From: Leptospiraceae bacterium
GTDB lineage: Bacteria; Spirochaetota; Leptospiria; Turneriellales; Turneriellaceae
DNA length: 64,000 nt
Assembly: GCA_025055765.1 (NCBI GenBank)
Contig: JANWWS010000007.1
Coordinates: forward strand, 82,579-146,578
Reading direction: 5' to 3'
Position numbers and translations under genes: made by a program. Positions 9,227 to 18,178 of this stretch are shown here, one piece after another; positions within the stretch are counted from its first letter, which is position 1, and every line of letters starts with the position of its first letter. The notes under the pieces were generated by a model. That model was not told where the DNA came from and ran no database searches. It was given only the letters and a program-made list of their open reading frames with translations.

Positions 9227-10393
9227 ATGAGACCTATCTTTTCTCTTTTTGTAAGCGCTATTGTATTTATTTTTAGCTCGAATTGCCCCGGTTTTTTTGC
9301 CCAAGAAGTTTCCCCGCCTTCTGAAGAAGATAACATACGCCGGGAGATCTTTGAATTATGGAAGCAAGTTCTTGAAAAACGGGAAAAGAGCTTAAAACTC
9401 TATGAAGAGATGGCTTTAAACTCCCAAAAGTTGCGCACAGAAGCAGAAGCTCAATTAGAATCGTTGCATAGGAAACTGCTCTTTGCTAGGGAGAATTCGC
9501 TCATAAACCAAAAGCTCTTAGACAAAGCAAGACAAGTTGAGGTAAAAGCACGCCAGGAATTTAAGCTGAAAAACTACCCTTTAACACTAGCTCTAGTTCA
9601 AGAGGCATTTGGGTATATTGTTGAAGTACCTCGTGTCACACTTCGGCTAAAAAACACTATTCTCTCACCCGATGGAGACGGGGAAAATGATATTTTGGAA
9701 CTTGAGCCCAATGTGCAAACAAGTCAAATTATAGATAGTTGGCAGCTTCAAATTTGGCGAAGCGAGCCAGGGGAGCAAGACATCCTAGTTTATGAGTCGT
9801 CTGGTAGAGAATTGCCCCAAATCCTGACCTGGGATGGGAAAAGAGAAGACCGCATTGTGGTTGACAGCGCGACCAATTACTATGCCCAATTATTTGTAAA
9901 AGACGGAGCCGAGGGTCTTGGTCAATCTAACCGAGCTTACTTTAAGACAGATATTTTTGTTAGCCGCACAGAGAGGGGACTACTAATCAACATGACAAAC
10001 ATTCGCTTTGAACCAGATAGAGCTGAGCTCTTATCAGAAAATTACCCTGTGTTGCAAGATCTTTACAAGGTTTTGCAAAAGTATCCCCATTACCGCATTG
10101 TGGTAGAAGGACATGCCCATTTTAGTGGGCCCGCCACTTGGAGCAAAACCCTTTCTGATAAAAGGGCGCAGGCTGTGGCAGATTACTTGGTTTCCCTGGG
10201 GCTTGAGAGACAAAGAGTCATTGTGCAGGGCATGGGGGAAGCCATGCCACGTACTTTTGTAGCCGAGGAGGCTATGCTTAACCGGCGAGTAGCCTTCTTG
10301 CTTATGCGAACAGAAAAAGAAATTGACGAATATCGCCGCTTTGTACGCCGTCTCAATTTTAGAAAAGAAATCTATCCGCCGAAAAAGAAATAG
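9227..10393 (+). CDS. OmpA-family peptidoglycan-binding protein
   Basis: Envelope protein of 388 residues with three parts. First comes a signal peptide, with possible cleavage after FFA or lipidation at SSNC. A charged coiled-coil segment follows up to about residue 135. Next is a beta-rich segment opening with LSPDGDGENDILEL, which resembles the FlgD/CHU-type Ig-like fold, and last is a C-terminal OmpA domain with NIRFEPDRAEL, VEGHAHFSG and LSDKRAQAVADYL. OmpA domains bind diaminopimelate or ornithine in peptidoglycan; here the domain probably anchors the outer membrane to the wall. The ATG at 9227 fits the signal peptide; an in-frame TTG further upstream would spoil it. It is co-transcribed with the DUF4398 lipoprotein and plsY. 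Confidence 0.88.
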   Translation: MRPIFSLFVSAIVFIFSSNCPGFFAQEVSPPSEEDNIRREIFELWKQVLEKREKSLKLYEEMALNSQKLRTEAEAQLESLHRKLLFARENSLINQKLLDKARQVEVKARQEFKLKNYPLTLALVQEAFGYIVEVPRVTLRLKNTILSPDGDGENDILELEPNVQTSQIIDSWQLQIWRSEPGEQDILVYESSGRELPQILTWDGKREDRIVVDSATNYYAQLFVKDGAEGLGQSNRAYFKTDIFVSRTERGLLINMTNIRFEPDRAELLSENYPVLQDLYKVLQKYPHYRIVVEGHAHFSGPATWSKTLSDKRAQAVADYLVSLGLERQRVIVQGMGEAMPRTFVAEEAMLNRRVAFLLMRTEKEIDEYRRFVRRLNFRKEIYPPKKK

Positions 10394-10394
10394 A

Positions 10395-11033
10395 ATGCTT
10401 TTTGAATTTTACGAAACACAACCACTGGCTTTTTACATATTCCTGTCTCTTTTTTCGTATTTCATAGGGTCTTTCCCAACCGCCTATATAGCTTGCAAGA
10501 GGAAAGGCATTGACATCCGCACCGTAGGCAGTGGCAATGTAGGAGCAACCAATGCGGGACGCATTTTAGGCAAGAAATGGGGCTTTTTTATTTTATTTAT
10601 AGATGCCCTAAAGGGTTATGTCCCGGCTTCTCTATCACTCATGGTAACCCAACAAGAGCTTGTTGCCCTCTATTCAGGGACTATGGCCGTAATTGGGCAT
10701 GTCTTCCCTGTGTGGATTGGGTTTCGCGGCGGCAAAGGGGTAGCTACGGGTTTTGGCATGATGCTAGCACTATTGCCCGAAATTACCCTCCTTGCTGTAG
10801 TGGTTTTTGCTATTACCGTACTTATAAGTCGTTATGTTTCCTTAGGATCTATATTGGGAGCTCTAAGTCTACTTGTTTTTTACTTGCTTTTTTATAATCT
10901 ACAGCAGGACTTTGTCTTATTTCTTTTGCTTTTGGTCATGGTTAGCTTTGTGATATACCGCCACCGCGCTAACATAAGGCGTCTTGTGGCAGGAGAGGAA
11001 CCAAAAATATGGCAAACCCACACGAAGGAGTAA
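10395..11033 (+). CDS. plsY: Acyl-phosphate glycerol-3-phosphate acyltransferase
   Basis: Integral inner-membrane enzyme that moves an acyl group from acyl-phosphate to glycerol-3-phosphate, making lysophosphatidate in phospholipid synthesis. It has 212 residues with the usual PlsY loops: GSGNVGATNAGR near residue 54, a GHVFPVWIGFRGGKGVATGFG-type loop near 110, and a C-terminal RHRANIRRL. Hydrophobic helices alternate with these loops. The ATG lies 1 base after the stop of the OmpA gene. The partner plsX is not in the window. Confidence 0.97.
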   Translation: MLFEFYETQPLAFYIFLSLFSYFIGSFPTAYIACKRKGIDIRTVGSGNVGATNAGRILGKKWGFFILFIDALKGYVPASLSLMVTQQELVALYSGTMAVIGHVFPVWIGFRGGKGVATGFGMMLALLPEITLLAVVVFAITVLISRYVSLGSILGALSLLVFYLLFYNLQQDFVLFLLLLVMVSFVIYRHRANIRRLVAGEEPKIWQTHTKE

Positions 11034-11036
11034 TTC

Positions 11037-11426
11037 ATGGGAAAAGGTTTCGTTTTTGGTCTTTTGCTTACAACAACGCTCTTGGCTGGGCCCATAGAAG
11101 ATGAGTACAACCGCACCCGAGATGAGATTGAAAAGCTAAGAGACAACGCTCAGCTGCGCAAAGAACAGCTTGAGAAAACCCTTTCGCGCTCCCTACAGAG
11201 AGCCCTATTGCGCTATTTTAACGACCCCGATTATCAAAAAGCCGAACTCAAGGAAGGCAATTATGAGAGATCTGAAATTGACCCATATACTTACTATTAC
11301 AAATATAAAGATTATGTGGGATATTTTACTTATAGTGTCGATCCCGAAAAATATTTAGCTGTTCCTATTGCAGAAAAAATCCTACAAAAACCAACAGCGA
11401 AAGCAGCCTCAAGCCGTGGCGACTAA
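11037..11426 (+). CDS. Small secreted protein of unknown function
   Basis: I do not recognise this 129-residue protein. It has a short signal peptide (FGLLLTTTLLAG) and a mature part that begins with a charged helix (EYNRTRDEIEKLRDNAQLRK), followed by a Tyr-rich segment with YTYYYKYKDYVGYF and a Ser/Ala-rich tail. It lies 3 bases after plsY, inside the envelope operon, and its end overlaps the likely GTG start of cutA. A periplasmic or exported role is inferred from the signal peptide alone. Confidence 0.6.
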   Translation: MGKGFVFGLLLTTTLLAGPIEDEYNRTRDEIEKLRDNAQLRKEQLEKTLSRSLQRALLRYFNDPDYQKAELKEGNYERSEIDPYTYYYKYKDYVGYFTYSVDPEKYLAVPIAEKILQKPTAKAASSRGD

Positions 11427-11751
11427 GCCTTTGCAAGAAGGGATCCTAATTTTAACAACGACACCTAAGCGTGAGGAGGCGGAACAGCTTGCTGAAGCCC
11501 TTGTTCGCCACAAATTAGCGGCCTGTGTAAATATTCTAGGTCCAGCTATTTCTTATTACTTCTGGAAGGGGGAGCTTGTTCGTGACGAGGAGTACAAGCT
11601 TTTCATAAAAACCTCTGTAGATAAAAAGGCCGAGCTTATATCCTTTATCAAGCAAAACCACAGTTACACCGTTCCGGAAATAACAGCCATTGAGGTTCGC
11701 TATGAAAATAGCGACTATGCCAATTGGCTATATGAATACCTCAGCTCATGA
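11416..11751 (+). CDS. cutA: Divalent-cation tolerance protein CutA
   Basis: CutA1 proteins form very stable trimers linked to copper and other divalent-cation tolerance; the exact reaction is unknown. Family features seen are the opening beta strand ILTTTPKREEAEQLAEALV, the motif LAACVNI, the strand YFWKGELVRDEEYKLFIKT and the C-terminal PEITAIEV. With a GTG start at 11416 the protein has 111 residues, which fits the family; a TTG at 11368 would add 16 basic residues with no family counterpart. It overlaps the upstream gene by 11 bases and the next gene by 4 (ATGA). Confidence 0.92.
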   Translation: MATKPLQEGILILTTTPKREEAEQLAEALVRHKLAACVNILGPAISYYFWKGELVRDEEYKLFIKTSVDKKAELISFIKQNHSYTVPEITAIEVRYENSDYANWLYEYLSS

Positions 11752-12890
11752 GGCCCCTTTATAGAGGGCTTTTCATACTAGCCTCAGCAGCAACCCTTCT
11801 TGCTAAGACTTCCTTCACAGCTGGAACACTTCTGCAAGCCCATGGCCCAGTGGTCCTGGCAGGGGGAGTCTGGCAAGCCAACTATATAGGAGAGGAAGAG
11901 CCAAGCTTTGCCTTTCGGTTAAGGCTACCTTTGCTTTTTCATGAAAACGGACAATTTGTATATCCAACAATAAAAAACCCCCCTGGCCCTGCCTTTTTTT
12001 CCAAGAATTCTTCCTATGCGCTCTTCTTACAGGAGCTTTCTTTGAGAAAAAATACTCTTTTCGCTGGAATAGGACAAGCCCAAATAAAGAATAGTTACGG
12101 CAATCTCCTGTGGGGAAATCCCCTTTATGACCCCCTAGCCCCCTACCTGGGCAACCAGCTAATATTGCGTCTAGACGACCTTGAAATATATAGCTCCCCT
12201 TTGACCCACTTTGAACTGGGCTTTCTACGCTATAGTTGGCACCCTATGGCACATAGTGAAAAAAATTTTTGGAAAAGCCTACTTTTGCGCTTTCAGCTCT
12301 TTTATGAGCACCAGAGAAGCCATGGAACAGGCTTTGAAATGGAAAATTATCTCTGGCAATGGGAAGCACTCTTTTTGGGACAGAGACAAAGTCTCGCATA
12401 TATCTTGAGGGCAAGAGAAAGACTCTATCAATACAGTGGGGGTTTTTTTATTTCCTATAGGCTAACTCTTATTGATCTTGGCTTGCTCTATCAGTCCGCC
12501 AAGCACCCCTACGGTCCTTATCTTTCCTCTCTAACTCCTGGACGCGAAAATCTACCTCATCTAAGAGGCTCCTCCCTAGCTGGCAGCTATCTAGGTTTAC
12601 GCCTGGCTAACAAAATGAGTGTTCTTGCTCTACGAGGTGAATACTATCGGCCAAATATATTTTCTTTTAGAGGCAATTTGGAATTTAAGAAAAACGACTT
12701 TGCTCTCACAGCTGGAGCAATAACAGAAGGCATTGGCCAAGGCCCACCTAAAAAAGATCAGGTCTTTTACTCTGTAAATCTATTGTATTTTGCCGTTGGG
12801 GATTTCCTTGTTTGGCGCAGTGAAAACTATTTTAATTTTTATCGAGAACTTCTATTTCGTGGTGAGATGTCCCTTACTTGGACCTTTTAA
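11748..12890 (+). CDS. Predicted outer-membrane beta-barrel protein
   Basis: Unknown protein of 380 residues with a signal peptide (LFILASAATLLAK) and a mature part made of alternating amphipathic strands rich in Tyr, Phe and Leu. It ends in ...MSLTWTF, the C-terminal Phe signature recognised by the BAM machinery. I infer an outer-membrane barrel of perhaps 14-16 strands; I cannot name a substrate. It is the last gene of the envelope operon begun at 8755 and is joined to cutA by an ATGA overlap, hinting at a shared link to cation handling. Its 3' end overlaps the convergent gene by 17 bases. Confidence 0.72.
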   Translation: MRPLYRGLFILASAATLLAKTSFTAGTLLQAHGPVVLAGGVWQANYIGEEEPSFAFRLRLPLLFHENGQFVYPTIKNPPGPAFFSKNSSYALFLQELSLRKNTLFAGIGQAQIKNSYGNLLWGNPLYDPLAPYLGNQLILRLDDLEIYSSPLTHFELGFLRYSWHPMAHSEKNFWKSLLLRFQLFYEHQRSHGTGFEMENYLWQWEALFLGQRQSLAYILRARERLYQYSGGFFISYRLTLIDLGLLYQSAKHPYGPYLSSLTPGRENLPHLRGSSLAGSYLGLRLANKMSVLALRGEYYRPNIFSFRGNLEFKKNDFALTAGAITEGIGQGPPKKDQVFYSVNLLYFAVGDFLVWRSENYFNFYRELLFRGEMSLTWTF

Positions 12891-13512
12891 TGTGTTTTAC
12901 CCCATAGCGCTCATAGAGTTTGTGCCGGTACTCCCTTTCTCTTCGCTCAACAGCTTCAAAAAAAGGATCAGCATTCTTTACGCTCTTAAAAGCATGGTAG
13001 CCTTCCATGAAAAAGTCCATGAGATGCTCCATTTTCATGACTCGGGCCGCAATTTTTGTAGGAGTTATGACAAAACCTAAGAAAGGTAAATGGGCTAATT
13101 TATGAAAAAAACGCGTGGTCTCAATTAAGAGAAACACCTGCCTTTCTCGATCCTCTTCTCGGTCAGTGCGGGCAAAAGCTTCTTCATAAGATCGCCGATT
13201 CACTTTTGCCGCTCCAAAGAGTTCCTGATGTTTTTGCGCCACTGCCAAATCTAATTCATCTGTGAGTTCATTTAACTCTTTAAGCATGGTCACACGGGTA
13301 ATGCGCTCTTCCCCCACAGCAGCTAATAGTTTCTCATAAAGCCGATTAAAGGCCTCATCTCGCTTATCTTTATAAGATGTGTCGTAAATCTTACTAAAGA
13401 AAAATTCAGTAACCTTAGCATAGTCAGGGTTATATACAAAGTCGCAATAGGTCTCTCTCAATCTAATGGTTTGTTCTCGACGGATCTCCGCAAGGGGGAC
13501 ATGTGCATTCAT
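12874..13512 (-). CDS. Unknown protein resembling the DUF8198 (FFxxxLY) family
   Basis: Helical soluble protein of 212 residues without signal peptide. The opening part (RREQTIRLRETYCDFVYNP, then TEFFFSKIYDTS and a Arg/Asp-rich helix) resembles proteins grouped as DUF8198, whose function is unknown; the match is from memory of the sequence style and is tentative. It is the last gene of the leftward operon DUF1295 / CFA-like / gatA / enoyl-CoA hydratase and overlaps the hydratase by 4 bases, so it may serve lipid metabolism. No catalytic motif was recognised. Confidence 0.6.
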   Translation of the reverse strand: MNAHVPLAEIRREQTIRLRETYCDFVYNPDYAKVTEFFFSKIYDTSYKDKRDEAFNRLYEKLLAAVGEERITRVTMLKELNELTDELDLAVAQKHQELFGAAKVNRRSYEEAFARTDREEDRERQVFLLIETTRFFHKLAHLPFLGFVITPTKIAARVMKMEHLMDFFMEGYHAFKSVKNADPFFEAVERREREYRHKLYERYGVKHIKRSK

Positions 13513-14297
13513 GGCTTAAATCGTGCTGGTCTTTTTTCAAGAAATGCCCTAAGACCTTCCTGTGCCTGCCCATGAGCGAAAAGTTGACTAAAATACTCCT
13601 CTTCTTTTAAGTGTGCTTCAAAAAAAGGGGCTTTGGTTTTTAAATAAAGCTCTTTGATCGCTTTAAGGGCTTCAGGTCCATTGCGCAAAAGCAAGGTTGC
13701 TAGTTTTTCACATTCTTCTAATAGACTTTCTTGGGTTACTAACTTTTGCGCTAGCTGCAGCTCATAAGCTCTTTTCCCATTAAAACGCTCTCCTGTAAGG
13801 GTGAGGTAAAGAGAGCTGCCATAGGGCAAAAGGCGCACTAACCTAACAGTGCCTCCAAAGCCGGGAATAAGTCCAAGCGTACTTTCAGGAAGCCCAAGAA
13901 GAGCATCCTCACAGACAACACGTATATCACAAGCTAAGGCAAGCTCAAGCCCTCCTCCTAAGGCTGCTCCCCTTATAGCGGCAATGGAGATAAAAGAACT
14001 TTTTTCAAGCTTCTCGAAAACAAGTTGACCAAGAAAAGAAAACTCCTTGGCTTGGTTTTCATCCATATTAGACATCTCCGCGATATCTGCTCCCGCCGCA
14101 AAAGCCTTACCTTCGCCTGTAAGCACCACCACGCGCGTCTTATTTTGAAGAACTTCGATTACCCCACTGAGCTCCCATAAAACATCTTTTGACAAAACAT
14201 TTAATGGAGGATGATTTAACCTAAGAAGGGTATACACCTCTTCGCCACCATGCGGTAAAATTACCTTTTTTTCCTCTATTTGCCAAAAACGGTACAT
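13509..14297 (-). CDS. Enoyl-CoA hydratase/isomerase family protein
   Basis: Crotonase-fold enzyme of 262 residues, probably hydrating trans-2-enoyl-CoA in beta-oxidation. The oxyanion-hole segments AFAAGADI near residue 67 and RGAALGGGLELALACD near 115 are present. Both catalytic glutamates of classic hydratases are in place: the Glu in GGGLE and the Glu in LPESTLGLIPGFGG. The start is an ATG 4 bases downstream of the gatA stop codon, and the 3' end overlaps the next gene by 4 bases. With two acyl-CoA synthetases elsewhere in the window this supports fatty-acid use, although other beta-oxidation enzymes are not seen here. Confidence 0.93.
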   Translation of the reverse strand: MYRFWQIEEKKVILPHGGEEVYTLLRLNHPPLNVLSKDVLWELSGVIEVLQNKTRVVVLTGEGKAFAAGADIAEMSNMDENQAKEFSFLGQLVFEKLEKSSFISIAAIRGAALGGGLELALACDIRVVCEDALLGLPESTLGLIPGFGGTVRLVRLLPYGSSLYLTLTGERFNGKRAYELQLAQKLVTQESLLEECEKLATLLLRNGPEALKAIKELYLKTKAPFFEAHLKEEEYFSQLFAHGQAQEGLRAFLEKRPARFKP

Positions 14298-14301
14298 AAA
14301 A

Positions 14302-15729
14302 TTACCCTAGCTTTGCCATCTTGGCTCCGTAAGCAGTTTCTAGTTTTTGAGCCAAGTCTAAAAGCAGATTTTCACTAAAATAAGGACCTTGTAGCTGCAT
14401 GCCAATCGGCAGTCCCTGTGTAGGACCGGGTATAGAAAGTGCCGGAATCCCCGCCAAGGATGCCCCCACTGTAAAAATATCAGAGAGATACATCTGCACG
14501 GGATCGTGAGTCTTCTCCCCCAAGAGAAAAGCAACGGTCGGCGAGGTAGGTAAAAGAATTAAATCGACCTCTTGAAAAGCATTTAGATAATCCTGGCGGA
14601 TAAGCCGTCGTACTTTTTGGGCCTGGGCATAATAGGCATCATAGTAGCCACTTGAAAGAGCAAAAGTTCCCAACAGGATTCTACGCTTAACCTCAGTTCC
14701 AAAACCTATGGTGCGAGACTTTTCATATAGCTCCAGCAAATTGTTTGAGGGATAGCGGTAGCCATAGCGTATTCCATCAAAGCGAGCTAAATTGGCTGAG
14801 GCCTCACTAGTTGCTGTGATATAATAGACAGCAATACCATATTTTTGGTGAGGCAAGTGTATGGGAAAAAGATCCCCCGATTTTATAACTTCTTTTCTTA
14901 GAATGCGGGTCAGCTCCTCAAAGGATTTTTTTACTTCGCTTTGGCAGCCATCCAAAAGCTCTTCGCTGTAGCCTATTCGCAATTCTTCAATAGGTTTTTG
15001 CACCACCCTATATTTACTTGCTGGTATAGTAGTGGAATCTCGAGGATCATGCCCTTTTATACATTCGTATAGGAGCCGGGCATCGCTTGCCGTAAGAGTG
15101 AGAGGTCCAATTTGGTCTAAACTTGAAGCAAAGGCCACAAGACCATAGCGAGACACGGTGCCATAAGTTGGCTTAAGACCATAGATGCCACAAAAAGACG
15201 CAGGCTGACGAATTGACCCCCCTGTATCAGAGCCTAAAGCAGCAGGCACGAAGCCCGCAGCTACAGCGGCAGCACTTCCTCCCGATGAGCCGCCAGGAGA
15301 ACGTGACAGGTCGTGAGGGTTACGGGTAATTTTATAGGCTGAATTTTCCGTTGAACTCCCCATGGCAAATTCATCCATGTTGAGCCGACCCATTGTGTTA
15401 AAGCCCAAAGCCTGCAGTCTTTCTATTACGGTAGCCGAAAAAGGAGAGATATATCCCTCTAAAATTTTGGAAGCACAGCTGACCTTTCTACCCTGAGTAA
15501 CAATGTTGTCTTTAATACCTATGGGTATGCCATCGTAATCGGATAGGTTTTGGCCCTTCTCCCACCTTTTTTTTGCTTCCTTTGCCCAGTTTCTTGCATC
15601 TTCTTCCTCTACTTCAATAAAAGCCCCTATTTTTTCATCAAACTTTTTTATTTTGGTTAAATACTCATCTAAAATCTCTTCGGGAGAGGTTTCCTTTTTT
15701 TTGAGTTTCTGGCTCCAAAAAGAAAGCAT
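14302..15729 (-). CDS. gatA: Asp/Glu-tRNA amidotransferase subunit A
   Basis: Glutaminase subunit of GatCAB, which converts Glu-tRNA(Gln) and Asp-tRNA(Asn) to the amidated forms. The amidase Ser-cisSer-Lys triad is visible: Lys in GIPIGIKDNI near residue 72, Ser in SSGGSAAAVAAG near 150 and the nucleophile in GSDTGGSIRQP near 172. From the ATG at 15729 the protein has 475 residues and begins like other GatA (KLKKKETSPEEILDEYL); a TTG at 15795 would add 22 residues and overlap the previous gene. GAGAG lies just before the ATG. gatB and gatC are not in the window, so the operon is split. Confidence 0.94.
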   Translation of the reverse strand: MLSFWSQKLKKKETSPEEILDEYLTKIKKFDEKIGAFIEVEEEDARNWAKEAKKRWEKGQNLSDYDGIPIGIKDNIVTQGRKVSCASKILEGYISPFSATVIERLQALGFNTMGRLNMDEFAMGSSTENSAYKITRNPHDLSRSPGGSSGGSAAAVAAGFVPAALGSDTGGSIRQPASFCGIYGLKPTYGTVSRYGLVAFASSLDQIGPLTLTASDARLLYECIKGHDPRDSTTIPASKYRVVQKPIEELRIGYSEELLDGCQSEVKKSFEELTRILRKEVIKSGDLFPIHLPHQKYGIAVYYITATSEASANLARFDGIRYGYRYPSNNLLELYEKSRTIGFGTEVKRRILLGTFALSSGYYDAYYAQAQKVRRLIRQDYLNAFQEVDLILLPTSPTVAFLLGEKTHDPVQMYLSDIFTVGASLAGIPALSIPGPTQGLPIGMQLQGPYFSENLLLDLAQKLETAYGAKMAKLG

Positions 15730-15775
15730 AGCTCTCTTTTCGAGGAGCCTTTGGATTGACGATAACTTTTTAAAA

Positions 15776-16807
15776 CTACCCCTTAGCTTTTTCAAAAAGA
15801 TAATGGCTTACAAGCCACTCTCTGCCTCTATTTGTGGCAAAAAGTTCTGAAACAGCCATGAAAAAAACCCTCCAAAAATGAAACCACATCTTTGACTTAG
15901 CACCATAAATATTCTTAAAAAGAGCTAATATTCTTGGTTTATTACGGTCTAAATTTTTGAGCCATGCTTCAGCGGTAAGATGGTAATGCCAGCCATCCAC
16001 TTGCCAATGCTTAGTAATACGCATGTGACGATTAAAGTAAAACAACAAGTGGTCGCTTGGCATAAGACCCCCACTAAAGAAGTAACGCGCCATAAAATCA
16101 GATGCCTCTTTGTCTTCAAAAAGATAAGCGAGGTAACGATGCGTGAAGATATGAACAAAGAGCTTTCCCTCTGGCTTTAACCACAAGGAAATGCGGCGCA
16201 AAAGTTCTTCATAATTGCGCATATGTTCAAACATTTCTATGGAGATAACACGATCAAACTTTTCTTTTGTTTGAAAATCATTCATATCGACAGTAAGCAC
16301 CCTGATATTGCTTAGATTTTTTTCTTTGAGTTTTTCCTCAATATATTGCCTTTGCGTACGCGAATTAGAAAGCGCTAAAATCTTTGCGTGAGGAAACCTA
16401 TGGGCTAAATATAAGGTAAGCGATCCCCATCCACAGCCCAATTCTAAGATTTTTTGTCCATCTTTGAGTTCGGCACGCTCAACATAAAGCTCTAGCATCT
16501 TGTCTTCTGCTTCATCCAAAGAAGTGTTATCTTTCTCGAAATAGCAGCAAGAATACTTCTTATTCTTGCCTAAGACAAGTTCAAAAAATTCACTTGGAAG
16601 CTCATAATGCTGCTCATTAGCCTTTTCGGGCATGACAGCAATTGGTGAGCCTTTTAAAAATTCTATGAATTCACTTAATTTTTGCTGTTGCTTTTCAAGG
16701 TTAGGCAGCATCTCGCTTTTTAATCTCAATTTATTTAAATGGCGTATGGCAAGCCTAAGCACAAAATCAGGCACAAAACCTGTGCCAACAAGTGTCTCGT
16801 ACCACAT
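15776..16807 (-). CDS. Cyclopropane-fatty-acid-synthase-like methyltransferase
   Basis: S-adenosylmethionine-dependent methyltransferase of 343 residues in the CFA synthase fold. Seen: HYELPSEFF near residue 67, YSCCYF near 85 (YSCGYF in CFA synthase), the SAM loop ELGCGWGSLTLYLA near 121, and IEMFEHM near 190. CFA-type enzymes add a methylene or methyl group to unsaturated acyl chains of phospholipids; other members methylate amines. The upstream gene encodes a DUF1295 membrane reductase-like protein 12 bases away, a pairing known for building methyl-branched or modified lipids. The exact substrate is open. Confidence 0.85.
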   Translation of the reverse strand: MWYETLVGTGFVPDFVLRLAIRHLNKLRLKSEMLPNLEKQQQKLSEFIEFLKGSPIAVMPEKANEQHYELPSEFFELVLGKNKKYSCCYFEKDNTSLDEAEDKMLELYVERAELKDGQKILELGCGWGSLTLYLAHRFPHAKILALSNSRTQRQYIEEKLKEKNLSNIRVLTVDMNDFQTKEKFDRVISIEMFEHMRNYEELLRRISLWLKPEGKLFVHIFTHRYLAYLFEDKEASDFMARYFFSGGLMPSDHLLFYFNRHMRITKHWQVDGWHYHLTAEAWLKNLDRNKPRILALFKNIYGAKSKMWFHFWRVFFMAVSELFATNRGREWLVSHYLFEKAKG

Positions 16808-16819
16808 GAGAGGCCCCAG

Positions 16820-17611
16820 CTAAGCAATTTTCTTAGGGAACCAAGGAATCAGCTTGTTCGTTCTTTGCTGATAGAGGAGGTATTGGGCTCCCTTGCTACG
16901 CATATTTTGCTCCTCATTGGCGGGAATACCTGTAATACGCAAGATGAAATACATGATAGTTATGGGAGCAAGAATGGCAAGATAACCAAAGGGCGCACTT
17001 ATGGCATAAAGGGCATAGGACCACCACACAAGAATCTCAAAAAAATAATTGGGGTGCCTTGAGTACCGCCAGAGCCCCGTTGTACAGATTTTGCCCTGAT
17101 TTTCAGGCCTTTTCTTAAAAAAATACAGCTGCAGATCAGCCACTGTTTCCCCTATAAAGCCAACAGCAAAGAGCACAAGAGCCATTATTTGTATGGCTAG
17201 GAGTTCTCGTTGGTCTGAAGCCATGACTAAGAGAAAAGGAAGGGAAAGCCACAAGTCTAAGAGAGCTTGTGTTTCAAAGAAAAGAAAAAACTTTAGTGGG
17301 ATATTTTGTTTCCATTTCTGCCGCAAAGCCACATAGCGACCCTCTTCCGGGGTTCTATAGATCCGAGCAAAAAAAAGATATAAGGCCAACCTTACACCCC
17401 AAATAGATACCATGATTAAGAAGACCTTTTGGTAGAGGTAGTGGTTTTCCATAACAGCATGATAGAACAAGGCCAAGAGAGGCAATGAAAGCGCCCAGCC
17501 GAGATCCACCAGGGCAGCATTTCTTAGGGGAATGTGGACAAGCCACAGAAATGCCATAAAAGCAAGGACTGCTAGTCCCGCCTGGACGAGAACAGGAAAT
17601 ACGTTTGCCAT
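16820..17611 (-). CDS. DUF1295 membrane protein (steroid-reductase-like)
   Basis: Polytopic membrane protein of 263 residues in the DUF1295 group, related to steroid 5-alpha-reductases and isoprenylcysteine methyltransferases. The C-terminal signature GLWRYSRHPNYFFEILVWW near residue 180 is characteristic and probably binds NADPH. About six to seven hydrophobic segments are visible. It heads a leftward five-gene operon and directly precedes the CFA-like methyltransferase, so I infer that it reduces a double bond in a lipid made or modified by that enzyme. No experimental function is known to me for close relatives in spirochaetes. Confidence 0.85.
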   Translation of the reverse strand: MANVFPVLVQAGLAVLAFMAFLWLVHIPLRNAALVDLGWALSLPLLALFYHAVMENHYLYQKVFLIMVSIWGVRLALYLFFARIYRTPEEGRYVALRQKWKQNIPLKFFLFFETQALLDLWLSLPFLLVMASDQRELLAIQIMALVLFAVGFIGETVADLQLYFFKKRPENQGKICTTGLWRYSRHPNYFFEILVWWSYALYAISAPFGYLAILAPITIMYFILRITGIPANEEQNMRSKGAQYLLYQQRTNKLIPWFPKKIA

Positions 17612-17773
17612 AATGGTATAATTTACAACAAAAACCCAATTTCGTCAAATGTTGTCACCAAACCCTCGACAAGATAGAGGCAGCGGTAAATATAAAGGGT
17701 GTTTCGAGCTGCGCGGGATTTTTCTCATAGATTTTTCCTTTTCCCATAGTTTTATCATTTTGGCGAAAAAGAG

Positions 17774-17802
17774 TTGACTTTTTGTGCGGCGCACAATTTA
17801 GT
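17774..17802 (+). promoter_or_regulatory. Candidate promoter with internal inverted repeat
   Basis: TTGACT at 17774-17779 and TTTAGT at 17797-17802 are spaced 17 bases apart. Between them lies the inverted repeat TTGTGC-GGC-GCACAA (17782-17796), placed where a repressor could block RNA polymerase. The downstream gene is the phasin-like protein at 17847. Predicted by eye only. Confidence 0.4.
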
Positions 17803-17846
17803 GTGTGGCCGGCACAAACCGGTGAAAAAACTGTGTGGAGTTCATT

Positions 17847-18173
17847 ATGGAGGAAACACTCAAAAAATTAGTGAACCTGGGAATTGGTGCTGTAGAAAGC
17901 ATCCAAGAGGCTGCCCGTGAGGCTCTCAATCGTCTCGAAAAGGAAGCGAATAACCTTATCGCCAAGGGAGAGACGATCGACAATGAGACTACCCGCCAAA
18001 TCAGGGAATTTGCCACTGACGCGGCAAAGCGCATAAGTGAGGTAGCCTCTAATTCATCGAAAACCATTAAAGAGATTGCCGACCAAGCGCAGAAACTCAT
18101 CAACGATACCATAGCCCAGGCAAAAACCAGGATTGACGATCTCACGGGTAAAAAAGAAAATACAGGTGCTTAA
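17847..18173 (+). CDS. Phasin-like helical protein
   Basis: Short cytoplasmic protein of 108 residues without Cys, Trp, Tyr or signal peptide. It is nearly all amphipathic helix with a Leu/Ile/Val heptad pattern and many Ala, Glu and Lys (for example IQEAAREALNRLEKEANNLI), like phasin-family or apolipoprotein-like proteins. Phasins coat polyhydroxyalkanoate granules; no PHA synthase gene is present here, so that role is only a guess. Start: ATG 17847 with GGAG 6 bases upstream; a GTG at 17835 overlaps that site and is unlikely. Monocistronic: its own candidate promoter and a strong terminator flank it, consistent with high expression. Confidence 0.7.
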   Translation: MEETLKKLVNLGIGAVESIQEAAREALNRLEKEANNLIAKGETIDNETTRQIREFATDAAKRISEVASNSSKTIKEIADQAQKLINDTIAQAKTRIDDLTGKKENTGA

Positions 18174-18178
18174 GATTT

